A stretch of DNA of 57,669 bases from assembly GCA_003427395.1 (NCBI GenBank), contig BFEA01000504.1:170881-228549 (forward strand). The letters are read 5' to 3'. The notes under the pieces were generated by a model that made no database searches, was not told where the DNA came from, and was given only the letters and a program-made list of their open reading frames with translations. Shown in pieces: positions 44,224 to 54,713 of the stretch. Source of the DNA: Chara braunii (lineage: Eukaryota; Streptophyta; Charophyceae; Charales; Characeae). The translations under genes were made by a program, and so were the position numbers. Positions within the stretch are counted from its first letter, which is position 1, and every line of letters begins with the position of its first letter.

Positions 44224-44848
44224 TTAAACCACCACTCCCCCTGACCACTAGAAAATGCCGAAGTACCGGTATACCGGAATCGGCCTTTTTTGCTTGCGCC
44301 ACCGGTTGTTCGCGGCCTACCGGGTCCCATCCCGATTTTTCGATTGAGATGTGGTCCCCGATGGCCCGCCCGCGGTTGGATGGTGAAGTTCGAGGCCGAT
44401 GTCCGAGTTGCTCCTTCCGGACACCGAGGTGGCCGCCCCAAATGTATTTCCAAATTTTCGATTTTCGGAAAATGCACATTACTTTTCTATTTTTTTTGTT
44501 TAGGCGATTTTTATTTCGTGAATTTTTTTTTTCCTTTTTTTTTTTTTTTTTTTGGATTCGTTTTCACTTTCGTACCAGCGGAGGAAATGACAGCGTCGTT
44601 TCGGGCGAGACGCGTAACGAGCCCACCCTGTAGCCATCCGCTGTCGAAAAGCCACGGATGGGTGGCTGCTCTTCGTGCACGTGTACCTTTCCCACGTGGC
44701 ACCTTATCCTCGCGGACCGAACCGTAGGGGTGGCCGACCATTGCGACCCCTGCTCGCTGAATGGTTGACGTGGTGGGAAAGGGTAACGTGCTGGGAACGT
44801 GGGGAGATATAACACCCCTTCGACATCGTGGTGAAAGAGCCCGACGTC

Positions 44849-44852
<4 letters not shown>

Positions 44853-44901
<49 letters not shown>
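44853..44901. repeat. (CT)n microsatellite
   Basis: About 24 perfect CT units inside the TTAA transposon. Confidence 0.97.
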
Positions 44902-44905
<4 letters not shown>

Positions 44906-45092
44906 GATGTCGGGTTTCTGTCACTGTATGAGTGTGACCCTGCGGCGTCGTGCTCGTCCACGTTCGCCTTTCCTGTGGAACACGGACAACCATAAAACGA
45001 TCCCTGTCGCCGTCGACGATGGCATCCGAGGTCCGACTTCGTAGACTGTCATCTCCACGTATCGTTTTACCTCGGCCATCAGCGACAGCGAC

Positions 45093-45167
45093 AGGCGGTG
45101 ACTCCGGAGAGTCCGACAGGCGGTGACTCCGGAGAGTCCGACAGGCGGTGACTCCGGAGAGTCCGAC
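45093..45167. repeat. 25-bp tandem repeat, three units
   Basis: Three perfect copies of a 25-bp unit beginning AGGCGGTGACTCCGG. Each contains the small palindrome ACTCCGGAGAGT. Confidence 0.97.
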
Positions 45168-45283
45168 AGGCACACCACTCCGCCCCCGTTATGATTTTCA
45201 CCCTCTCTTCCCCCAACTTTTTACCACCGCCATGCACCCTTCAAAACGGATCTAGGTGGGGAAATAGCCCCCACCACCACCTC

Positions 45284-45560
45284 NNNNNNNNNNNNNNNNN
45301 NNNNNNNNNNNNNNNNNNNNNNNNNNNNNNNNNNNNNNNNNNNNNNNNNNNNNNNNNNNNNNNNNNNNNNNNNNNNNNNNNNNNNNNNNNNNNNNNNNNN
45401 NNNNNNNNNNNNNNNNNNNNNNNNNNNNNNNNNNNNNNNNNNNNNNNNNNNNNNNNNNNNNNNNNNNNNNNNNNNNNNNNNNNNNNNNNNNNNNNNNNNN
45501 NNNNNNNNNNNNNNNNNNNNNNNNNNNNNNNNNNNNNNNNNNNNNNNNNNNNNNNNNNNN
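45284..45560. other. Assembly gap (277 N)
   Basis: Run of N inside the TTAA transposon. Confidence 1.
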
Positions 45561-45619
45561 CTCTCTTAGACACACACACCCACGCGCAAACCCTGACATA
45601 CACACACCTTCGTTGACGT

Positions 45620-46010
45620 GGAGAAACACGATTTTGCAACACGACGGCGGCACACGCAAGCGCAAGCAGCGACGAAAGCACGACACACACACCAGCACTG
45701 TTGGACGGGCACTGGCGCTGCAGACGGTTATGGCGCAAGGGCGATTCTGACATAGCGGCAAGGCACAACGGACGCGCGGAGGACCATTCTGGGTATCAAG
45801 GAACAGCCCACACCCACGATGCAGGCACGCACACACGGTCGTTGCCAACAGCGATGGCTGCGTAGAGGTCTCATGAACGGTGGCAACGCACAACTGACTC
45901 GCGAAGGACGATGCAGCAGGGAACGTGACGCAGGCACGCACACACGGTCACCGCCAACGGTGATGGCAACATGCGGGTCTCGTGCACAGCGGTACGAGGA
46001 GCAACGAATG
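45620..46010. repeat. Degenerate 109-bp tandem repeat, about three units
   Basis: GGCACGCACACACGGTC recurs at 45824 and 45933, and a weaker copy sits about 108 bases earlier. Long Cys/Arg-rich open frames on the minus strand follow from the repeat and are not called as genes. Confidence 0.65.
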
Positions 46011-46499
46011 GGGAGATTGCGGCCACGGCGGCTGTGTGACCAGGCCAATGAAACCCTACAAGACCGTCACCTGTTTCCGCAACCGAATTTCAAGACGTAA
46101 AAAATAACCACAAAAAAAAAGGGGACGGTGAAATATATTCTACGAACTCAAACACCAAGCGGGAAATGAAAAATTTCGCCAATAATTCGTGAAAAAGGTT
46201 CCTTTCCCGCCAACGGGGCCGGCCACACATTGGACCAGGCCGCTTGTTTGAAAGGCCGTGGCCGCACTCCGCTGCCCGAACGCCTTCCGGAAAAGGGCCT
46301 GACATCCACCACTTTGGGACTTTGGTCCTGCCCCCCCCCAACTACGCCCCCGAGACGCCGACCTGCCAAAAACCCCGCCCCTAACTCACAGGAATCGGCA
46401 TTTTTTGGTGGCGGGGGGAGTGGTGGTTTAAGGATACGTGGGATTCTTTGGGCTATGTTGTAAACGTTTTTCACAAACTTATTTAAGTTTTATGTGCAG

Positions 46500-46650
46500 T
46501 TATGATTAACAAGGAAAGGTGCATTTTGGATGACGAAATTATCTTCCAAGGGCTACAAAACTTTATTTCTTACTCTTCGAAACAACAAAAGATGGCAGCA
46601 GTTGCTTCTTTCTTGCATTGGGCTTGAGCTATGAACAACTTACTGGGCGG
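46500..46650 (+). pseudogene. RT thumb remnant of PLE F2
   Basis: Beyond the transposon, 46529-46627 reads IIFQGLQNFISYSSKQQKM, aligning by eye with CFKDFNSFSSPKQERM in the PLE thumb at 9541-9979. This shows that the RT resumes after the insertion. Confidence 0.6.
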
Positions 46651-46810
46651 AGAGTGTTTTTATTGATAATGAAAATTGAATTGAGATTGAGAGGATTTCC
46701 TGATTAGTATCTTGACAATGTTCTGTGTAGATTCTCGGATCGTTTCAATGGAATATGGTCATGTGGGGTGAGATGTCAGTCGGGATGGGAACTATAGGGT
46801 ATTATATGCG

Positions 46811-47285
46811 GACATGACCGGCCTCAATCGGGGACCCAGGTGTGATTTTCTTTAGTTTCGTGGATGAGACATGAAAGTTTATAGAACATGAAGTACCATC
46901 AGCGGGCCTATTTTGACCAAGGAAGGTTTTGGAACACATAGTACCCTGAGTGGGTCTATTGGACACATTAGGGATACTAGGTAACGGCTTGAACAAAGTT
47001 ATGAAGGACTTTCATGATAGTTAGGATAGTATATGATTGACTGTTCACGCTCTGTTCAGCCATCTGCGTCAGGTGATGACCTCTGAGGAGTGTTGGTTGA
47101 CGACCGTTCGAAACGCAGCGTCGAGTCGTGCTGCCGTGTGTTGTTGTGTTCGACGATTTTTCATTTACGACACAGTACCAGTGCTCGAATTTTGACGAAT
47201 TGTTTGTTCTCCCTTCTTGCGTTTATCCTTCCACACTATCATTTGCATGTCATGCGATTATGTCAATGAATGAGCGTAAGTAACT
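46811..47285 (+). repeat. Right pseudo-LTR of PLE F2
   Basis: Direct copy of 39741-40225. CGAAACGCAGCGTCGAG near 47110 keeps a GAAA...GTC arrangement as in hammerheads, and TTGACGA stands just before it, but stem II would be very short. Confidence 0.82.
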
Positions 47286-47296
47286 TACAAATGAGG

Positions 47297-47455
47297 TGCA
47301 GCCTTTGGCAAGGGCTGCCAGAGGTAACTATCAAGCTCCCATTTTTAAAGGGAGCTTGAAAATTTAAAAGCCATTTTGGAAAATGGATGTGTACAACCCT
47401 ACATTGGATGTATATGAACTGGAAAAGTCATATGGATACATCCAACTGTAGGGTT
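47297..47455. repeat. Four consecutive hairpins
   Basis: GCAGCC/GGCTGC (47298-47318), CAAGCTCCC/GGGAGCTTG (47332-47358), CCATTTT/AAAATGG (47371-47386), and a long one at 47395-47455 whose arms AACCCTACAT and TGGATGTATATGA pair with TCATATGGATACATCCA and TGTAGGGTT. They start 12 bases after the PLE right end. Confidence 0.85.
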
Positions 47456-50400
47456 ATATATTTTTTTAATAAATAGTTTAAAAAATATTTTAAAAAAATA
47501 GTTTTGGAAATGCCAGAATCAAGCTATCTAGTGGAAATATGAGATAGCAAAAAAAAAAAAAAAAAAAACTAGAAGCAGGGCAGTTAAGGAAACTATCCCA
47601 CTAACTATGAGGCTCCGGTGTGTCGAGCTCGTGCCGTTGATCTCGCTGCAGATCAAGGGTCCAGACCGACCCTGCAATTTTGCTTGGGGGCTGGAGTGAC
47701 GAGCAACACTCCTCCAACCAATATAAAAAAGACATTTGTCCAGCAGCTGCTATGTAAGTCGTGATTCTGCCCTGAGTGTCATACACTCTTTCATAGGATC
47801 ACCACGCTGGTGGAGAGGCTGATGGAGCTGGAGGTCTGAAGTGGAGACTGGAGGAAGAGTTGCTGAGAGTAGTGGAGTTGAAAGTTTGCAGAGGAGGACA
47901 TATCCATAGCCAGGGCAAGGAGCATTCTTCTCCAGCCATGACTGGCATTGTGAGGATGTCCTTAAGCGAGGCTCGAGTCTAGACTTAGAAGGCATCTAGA
48001 CCTGATTTTCTAGATTCTTGGTTTATTTTCTACGAGGAGGCTTCATCAACGACCTTTTTCAGGACGGTGATGGCGGTGGTGTCGGTATGCTTACTTTGCA
48101 GCGAGCTAATCCCCATTTAGTGGGGAGATGATGCCAAAATTTTGTGACGTCAATGTCACCTATTTTTTTAAGTGTTATGTGACCATTTTTACAGCATGAC
48201 AGTGACAATATTTCGAGTCGGGAATGTTGTCCATTTGACAGCACGGTTGCATGCTTATTTTCATGGGAAAAGGCAGTATGACTGCTGCACTATTTTTTTT
48301 TTGTCAGGCTCTATCTAGTTGAGTGTGCAGTAACAACATCCCACCTTGAGGTATTACGCAGCCAATATGGTCGGACGACCACATGTTATTTTTTTTGTGG
48401 AGACGCGGTGCCGAGATAACAACACAACATTTGTTGTTTTGAGCGAGGAATTGCGGCGGTATCTGTGCAAGGTGTTATTCTCGATAGTTGCGCGAGACTA
48501 TTTTCTAAAGCACGACACGCATTAGTGAGGGATTAAACTTGTTGGGACTCATTCGCCGATGCTCCAACATAATTCAGCGTCATGGGATCAGTTGAAACCA
48601 TTCGGTTTAATTTTGGGGAGTGTGGTAGGTGCGGTCTACAATTGTGGTGCTTGCTTGGTGGTGCACACAGTGTATCGCACTACTTGACACTTATGGACAG
48701 GCTGGAACACGTGCAACGGATTTACATGACACGGTGCACGGGCCAGCAGGACCAGTTGAGACATAAGTGGGTGACGCATTGATCATTAGAACTCATCACA
48801 CTTGCGGTTTAGACATTCGGGACTGCCTTTATTTTTTTTGTGGTGGATGGAGTGAGCAGTTTTGATAGTTGGAGTCACCCGATGCTGTGGGCGGTAGTGC
48901 GGGACCACGTGGAACCGCTTAGGACCACTTGGGACCGTTTGGGACTTCCTGAGACCAGTTAGGATTGACGTGGGACAAATATTTTTTTGAGGACTTGTCG
49001 TGTGTGACACGCGCAAGTAAGAGGTGGATTAAGGTCATTGGTTGAGTCGAGACTTACGTTGGGACTGTGGTTTTCTTCAGTGACTCTTATATTTTTCTAC
49101 TTGGTTTTCTGGAGTGAGTTGGGGTGCATTTGACACCACATCACTCAAGATCAGTTGGTTGAATCGAACCTCCTTTCATATCTGCATGGACCCACACTTT
49201 GTTCGACTATGTTTCTTAAAGGAAAAAGGTAGGGTAAAAGTTGTGTGGTCACGCATATGAAAAAGTGAGGTCTAGCGAGAGTATGCGTTATTGGATTATT
49301 GAACTTGTTTGATTGTTTTGAGTGTGCAAATAGATAAAAGGGTGCTTGTAGGGGGAGATTGAATTGTGTTTGGTGGGAAAGCAAAAGAAAAAGGATTATT
49401 TATCTTTCTATTCTCCACCTACATGCGTGCCATAATGACTTGTGTTAATATAACTACGACCCAAAAAACAATTTTCGATAAAGAAAAGAAGAGCCCTGTC
49501 TAAATGACCCCTTTCCTTGTTTTTCTTTGACCTCACTTCGTCAAAGTAAACTTTGGTGAGTGAGGAACGGGACAAGTGGGGTCTCCCAGAGTTTACGTGA
49601 TCTCTCTTTGCAGGGAGGACCTAAGCCACGGGAAAAGTCGGTCTAGGAGCCAACCCCATTAACGGCTCGAAGTGTGGGTTCTCCCACATAGACGTGGATA
49701 TCGGGGGGGCGGTACTTCGCCGATTCGGTGGTAATGGCCCGAACTCTGATGTTTAGGCTTCTTGCTCAGGCGAGGGAGAGGAGTACCTCAGCCTACCTCC
49801 TAGAGGGTTGGAATGTGAAATCTATAGGAAACTTTAGCCACCCCCTGAGTCTTGATAAAAACGGGTTGATTTAATAAACCTTGATATTGACTGATTTATG
49901 TGTCACCACCGCATGGGGACTCGTGCCTTAAGAAGCCTGATCCGATGAAAACTAGATTAGAGCGGACGCTCGTAGGCACCACTCTCGTAGATGGGGTTGC
50001 ACCATAAGAGGTGCGAATGTGGGTAGATAAATGATGTGGCGACATTCGGTTGTTTCTGGTTAATATAGGAACGTAATGGATAACTTTGGCAACCCGTCTC
50101 ATCAAGTCGAAACTGAGACAAACCGATTACCTTGTCGGCTGAATTGATATTATCGTTCAAACCAACTTTTCGTTGACCCAATTTATAGTACTTTCTTTAC
50201 TGAATTTGACCCTAAATGATCGGTTCTTACTTCGATTTGTGTTGTTGGTTGTACTGTTTGATATTTTAGTTCTTTTAGTTATCAATTCATATTGGATAAA
50301 CATTCTTATCGACTATGCAATTATATATGGTTATTATAACTTTTTGTTTACGAGCGCTTGAGGGACTAGAAGCATATTTGGGTTTAGCGTTTGGTTGAGA

Positions 50401-51042
50401 CCGTCTTATTCGATCGATGTTCGCTTCGTTCCTGGGAGATCAGCGGCTTAGGGAATAAACAACTTTCAGGTTCAGTTCGTGTTTCAACCATATGTGCCTA
50501 TAATGCAGCGAAACAAGCAAACACCCTCGACTGACTTACCTTTGCAATTGCACCTGAAAACTTTCGTACGTAGGTCAAAAGCTCGATAGGGATACGTCGT
50601 CCCTAATGGTGGTGGCAAGTTATGCCTCGTGAGGACCTTTCCTTTCGTAGAGGACTACGAGAGGTACAGTTGGTCCACCTAGCAAGAGCGGTGAGGTGGC
50701 AACGCGGCCACGTCTGTCTTGGTGTCTCACGAAATTACACTTATTGACTATAATTTGTCTTTTTTTTTGTCTTGCGTGATGTGGTTGGGAGATCTTTCGT
50801 GTTTTGCGAAAATCGATGGAGTCAATGTGTTCAACCAACGCACTTCACAAAACTTATACATTTTTTTCGATTTATTTGATTTCAAAACATAACTCGTATA
50901 AATATTTAAATTCAAAATAAATGATTGATAATTATATTTAGCAAATTTACCTTATATTATTAAAAAAACAACGATTACTATATTTTTTAATTACATATTT
51001 ATAAATATTTTATTCAATCTCACTTCTTAATGTCTTCTTAAA
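47456..51042. other. No gene recognised
   Basis: Includes a poly(A) run at 47550-47568 and a 10-bp repeat at 48901-48976. Otherwise unique-looking sequence with short unremarkable open frames. Confidence 0.5.
48901..48976. repeat. 10-bp tandem repeat, seven to eight units
   Basis: Consecutive decamers GGGACCACGT, GGAACCGCTT, AGGACCACTT, GGGACCGTTT, GGGACTTCCT, GAGACCAGTT and AGGATTGACG follow each other without a gap. The consensus is about GGGACCACTT. Confidence 0.9.
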
Positions 51043-51467
51043 TAAATCATCACGGTTGTCACGCCGAACGTACAGAGGCCCCTAAATTGAATCCCGAACC
51101 GGGCCGAACGTTCGCGCGTTCGGATCACCGTACAAGGCCTGAATGTAAGCTCTCTGCCTCTTACTTTTGAAGGCATTTTGTGAAGCCACAAAATAATGAA
51201 AAATCGGCAAAGAGTAAAAACTTCCTTGCTCACTCACTACTTTGTTTTTTTATTTTTTCACTTTTGTTTTCCCTTTATTTCGGGGCATGTTAAAAATTAT
51301 TATTTTTTCAAACCTTATTTGCAGGTTCTCTATTATGTAAAATACACCATGTAAATTTTCATGGTATTTGGCAAAGCAAAAAAAAAAATAAAATTCGTCA
51401 AAGATGGCAGTGTCAAAAATATGCTCGCCCACTTAATAATTTCATTCTCGTTTTTTTTTTTTTTTTT

Positions 51468-52040
51468 TTTTCATTTTGTGTAACACGGCGAACATGTTCG
51501 TGTGAACATGTACAGGCAGACATATATTTTTTTTCATGAAAACAACTAAGACTACCAGACTGCTCCGGGGTCACTTGCCCGACCGGGCCAAAAAAAAAAA
51601 AAAAAAAAAAAAAAATTCGTGAAGAATTTCGATGTGACCCTGAGGCAAAAAGTTATTCAGTTTATTTTTCTGCATAACATTTTTTTTTTTGGATCTTTTG
51701 GATTTTTTTTTTCTTTTTCTAGGACCTTCCCTGGTCCATAAACGAGCTGGCCAACCGGGACCCGGGCGGCCCGCCTGTTTGCCTAGGAAAACAATATATA
51801 TATATTTTTATTTTTAAATTTTGTTTGACTACGAAATTGAACATAATACCAAGGCAAAAGTTCCTTGTGTTGTTATTTTACATAACATATATTTTTTTGG
51901 AATTTTCTGATAATTTTATTTCATTATTTTTAAATAGTTTTTATGTTCGCGTTCAGAGGGTTTTGGGGGTTTGTTCGTGTTCGGGCAAACATGTTCGCTT
52001 TTGTCTCCGAACGCGAATACGATGCTACGTAGTTTTCAAT
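51468..52040. mobile_element. hAT-like MITE family B, copy B2, nested in C0
   Basis: Element 51476-52032: TTGTGTAACACGGCGAAC on the left and ATGCTACGTAG on the right, flanked by TTTTCATT (51468) and TTTTCAAT (52033), seven of eight bases. Homologous throughout to B1 at 12914-13281, except for the A6 insertion. Confidence 0.87.
51538..51794 (+). mobile_element. hAT-like MITE family A, copy A6, nested in B2, with perfect 8-bp duplication
   Basis: Element 51546-51786 (241 bp), from CTAAGACTACCAGAC to CCTGTTTGCCTAG, flanked on both sides by GAAAACAA (51538-51545 and 51787-51794). It contains poly(A), the core (GAATTTCGATGTGACCC, TTTATTTTTCTGCATAACAT) and GGACCTTCCCTGGTCC. Confidence 0.93.
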
Positions 52041-52259
52041 AATATTATTTATTTTTTTATTTGATTTATTTCAAATTTTAGTAAAGAATTTTGGTGTAAC
52101 GTTGAGGCAAATATTGCTCAATTTATTCATCTGCAAAACTTATTTTTTTTTTAAGATTTCTTTTTTTTTCCTCGTTCGGTCGAACGGTTAAACACCTCGA
52201 GAAGGGGTCCTGAAAGTTCGGGCGTTTGGGTTCGAACATTCGGCCCATTCTAAGCCCTG

Positions 52260-52934
52260 TAAACGATGATATTTTGTTCCCTAATATAAAATAACACTAA
52301 AATAGTTATGCGTTAAATATTGTTATTTGGTTATTTTAGAACTCAAAGTTTTTTAAATGTATCAAAAGTGAGAAAAATTGTACTATTAGTTTTAGTATAC
52401 ATGAACATAAAGGATCATCAAAATCATTAAAGGATGCCAAGTTTACGACAAAAAACAACCATAAATATTTTAAAATTTTTGCACAAAAATAATAAGGTTA
52501 AAAGTAACTCAATAAATTTCATGTTTACGATTCATAGGTCAAGAAGCAGGCGACAAGCGTATACGTCGACAGTAAGCCACGCCGAACTCATGCTAGATCT
52601 CAATAGCGAGCCCAAGAGAAGAGAATCCACATCGCATTATATTGTCAAAGAAGTACTCACGGGTTTTTGGTTGGATGTCTTGTCCAATGTTTGCTATAGT
52701 AGGGTGCGATTTTTTTTTCTTGCGATTCAGTGTCAACCTTGACATAAACGTTTTCAGTATTTTTTCATGCCGTTCAAGTTCAGTACACATGAGCAGCTTG
52801 GGAGTAGTTTGGATAAAAACGATGAAAACAAGGACAAAGAAAAAACAAAGATAGAGACAGGGTGAGCGACATACTGACACATATCAACATACATAGACAC
52901 ATAAATACGTGTGTAACAATAAAGACCGAGTGGT
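52260..52934. other. No gene recognised
   Basis: AT-rich; short open frames only. Confidence 0.5.
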
Positions 52935-53490
52935 GTGCATATGTGTGTGTATGCGTGTGTATGCGTGTGTATGTGTGTGTATATGTGTGTATGAGTGTGT
53001 GTGTGCGTGTGTATATGTGTGTTTATGTGTGTGTGTATGTTTGTGTGTGTGTGTGTGAGGGAAAGAAAAAAAAAAAAAAAAGGGGGAAGAGAGAGGAAGA
53101 AAGAGAAAGAGAAAGAGGCTGCAAAGCACACATATATATAGCTAGACAGATAGACCTGTGTGTGTCTGTCTGTGTGAGAGAGGAGAAAATGATAGATTGA
53201 CAATCATGAAATAATATATACGGATAAATAGACATATAAGAGAGAAAGAGAAGGAGAAAGAGAGAGACAAAAAAACGACAAAGACATAGAGAGAGAGACA
53301 GAGTGAGGGATGATGGAGAGAGACAAAAAGAGAGAGAGAGATGATAAACAAACGTATAAACAAAGAGCGGGAGTCACAGAGAGGGATAGACAGAGAGAGA
53401 GAGATTTAACAAATAAATAGATAGATAGATAAACATATAGGAGAAAAAATGTGTGTGTGTGTGTGTGTGAGAGGGAGAGAGAAAAAAAAA
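52935..53490. repeat. Compound microsatellite (TG)n-(GA)n-(TG)n
   Basis: TG-rich with TA/CG interruptions to 53058, an A-run at 53066-53082, then AGAG-rich purine sequence to 53410, GATA-like units (53416-53440) and a pure (TG) run at 53448-53469. Confidence 0.93.
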
Positions 53491-53848
53491 ATGTACTTCC
53501 TTAACGTATACGGGGCCAAATGTTACTCTTGTTTGTAAATATCTTATGATGTTTGATTTTTTTAACATTGAAATTATTCCAAATGTCATTTTGGTCTGAC
53601 CTCCCACTATATCCAGCTACTTGTTGGCTATAACCATGATGAATTCAATTGGAATAAACATTTAAGATGAAGTGTGGTCCAGTATGCCCAGTAAATCCGA
53701 GCAATGCATTTGGCCTAAGGTTTAATTTCATATTTTACTCCAAACGTCATCCTAACCTAGGTTTAAGTTGGCGTGAGCCATCTTATCAATTCAATGCACG
53801 CATTTTAATCGAGTGGATCATCATCATACTTTCTCAGTATGCTCGTAA
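53491..53848. other. No gene recognised
   Basis: Unremarkable sequence between the microsatellite and the MITE cluster. Confidence 0.5.
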
Positions 53849-54000
53849 ACTACCGGTGGGGCCGCTCGGGTCACCCTGTTTTCCGGGACGGCCAATGCGT
53901 GCGAGAACCAGGGAAGGTCACCCTATGTTATGCAGAAACATAAACTTACCAACTTTTGCCTTAGGGTCACATCGAAATTCTTACTAGATTTTAAATAAAA
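53849..54000 (-). mobile_element. hAT-like MITE family A, copy A7 (partial)
   Basis: CTACCGGTGGGGCCGCTCGG, GTGCGAGAACCAGGGAAGGT, then the core from TATGTTATGCAGAAACATAA to TTCTTACTAGATTT. The second end is not present. Confidence 0.65.
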
Positions 54001-54014
54001 AATTAACATAAAAA

Positions 54015-54291
54015 CTAGGATTCCAGCCTGGTCGTCTAAGTCACAGTATTTTCCCAAGCAGCCCGACCGTGCAAGGATCAGGGAAGGTCCGAGCCAAAAA
54101 AAAAAAAAAAAAAAAAAAACTAAACAACTTTTGCCTTAGGGTCACATCGAAATTCTTTAGCAAATTTAAAATAAAAATTTTCATTAACAAATAATTTATA
54201 TTTTTTTAGTTTTTCTATTTTTTAGTTTTTTTATTTTTTAGTTTTTTTTGTTCGGCAGGACAAGTGGCCCTAGGCCACTCTGATCGCCTAG
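54015..54291 (-). mobile_element. hAT-like MITE family A, copy A8
   Basis: From CTAGGATTCCAGCCTGG to CACTCTGATCGCCTAG, with GGATCAGGGAAGGTCC, poly(A) of about 24, core, AT-rich tail and GTTCGGCAGGACAAGTGGCC. The flanking 8-mers do not match. Confidence 0.78.
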
Positions 54292-54371
54292 GTACGCACT
54301 CATAATATCAATATATTTTACGATCTAATATTAAAAAGTTTTATTCATATCCTTGTATTTTTAATATATGT

Positions 54372-54451
54372 AAAGCCGAGCTACCAGAGTTAGTTAGGAC
54401 TACTTGCCAGACAAGTTAAAAAAAAATTAAAAAAATAAATTTAAAAAAATA
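54372..54451. mobile_element. hAT-like MITE family A, end fragment
   Basis: GAGCTACCAGAGTTAG and GACTACTTGCCAGAC correspond to one end of family A, directly before the intact copy A9. Confidence 0.5.
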
Positions 54452-54713
54452 CTAGGCGACCAGAGTGGCGCATGGTCACTTGCCCGGCCAGACAAAAAAA
54501 AATTAAAATTTTAAAAATAATAAATTATTTTAAAATTTTAATTTTTATTCTCAATTCAGTGAAGAATTTCGATGTGACCCTCTGACAAAAGTTGTTCAGT
54601 TAATCATTCTGCATAACATAATTTTGTTTCGGATTTTGTTTGCTTGTTTTTTTTTGCAGGGACCTTCCCTGGTCCTTGCACAAGCTGGCCCGGTTGGTAG
54701 CCTAGAAAATATA
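54444..54713 (+). mobile_element. hAT-like MITE family A, copy A9, with target duplication
   Basis: Element 54452-54705 (254 bp), CTAGGCGACCAGAGTGG to CCCGGTTGGTAGCCTAG, flanked by AAAAAATA (54444) and AAAATATA (54706), seven of eight bases. Complete with GTCACTTGCCCGGCC, core and GGGACCTTCCCTGGTCC. Confidence 0.85.

Larger units (their letters stand above)
44224..46431. mobile_element. TTAA-flanked DNA transposon with about 36-bp terminal inverted repeats
   Basis: TTAA at 44224-44227 and 46428-46431 brackets inverted ends that both read ACCACCACTCCCCC inward and, after a few differences, AATGCCGA. TTAA duplications with TIRs are the mark of piggyBac-type insertion. The 2.2-kb interior is GC-rich and holds a T-run (44535-44554), a CT microsatellite, a 25-bp and a 109-bp tandem repeat and a 277-bp gap. 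No transposase was seen, so it is probably non-autonomous. It interrupts the PLE RT. Confidence 0.75.
39741..47285 (+). mobile_element. Nearly complete decayed Penelope-like element (F2) with N-terminal GIY-YIG
   Basis: Direct repeats of about 475 bp (39741-40225 and 46811-47285) enclose, on one strand and in order: zinc-knuckle/coiled-coil ORF1, GIY-YIG endonuclease, RT fingers and palm, and RT thumb. A 2.2-kb TTAA-flanked transposon (44224-46431) splits the RT. Without it the element is about 5.3 kb. Every coding part carries stops or frameshifts, so it is a fossil, but it shows the full plan of this element type. Confidence 0.78.
51043..52267 (-). mobile_element. hAT-like MITE family C, copy C0, containing nested B2 and A6
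   Basis: Element 51051-52259 in reverse orientation. It starts with CACGGTTGTCACGCCGAACG and ends with CGGCCCATTCTAAGCCCTG, the counterparts of the CAGGGTTRCC ends of C1-C4. Possible target duplication TAAATCAT/TAAACGAT (6 of 8). Interior homologous to the C-family AT-rich body. Split by B2 at 51476-52032. Without the insertion it is about 645 bp. Confidence 0.75.

Noticed and set aside
44511-45173. 220-aa minus-strand frame with an Arg-Glu run
   Set aside because: Runs through the CT microsatellite and the 25-bp repeat; no recognisable domain.
48582-48782. 66-aa plus-strand frame with Cys residues
   Set aside because: No recognisable family, composition or context.
52754-53235. His/Thr-rich and Val/Cys-rich open frames
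   Set aside because: Products of the TG/GA compound microsatellite.
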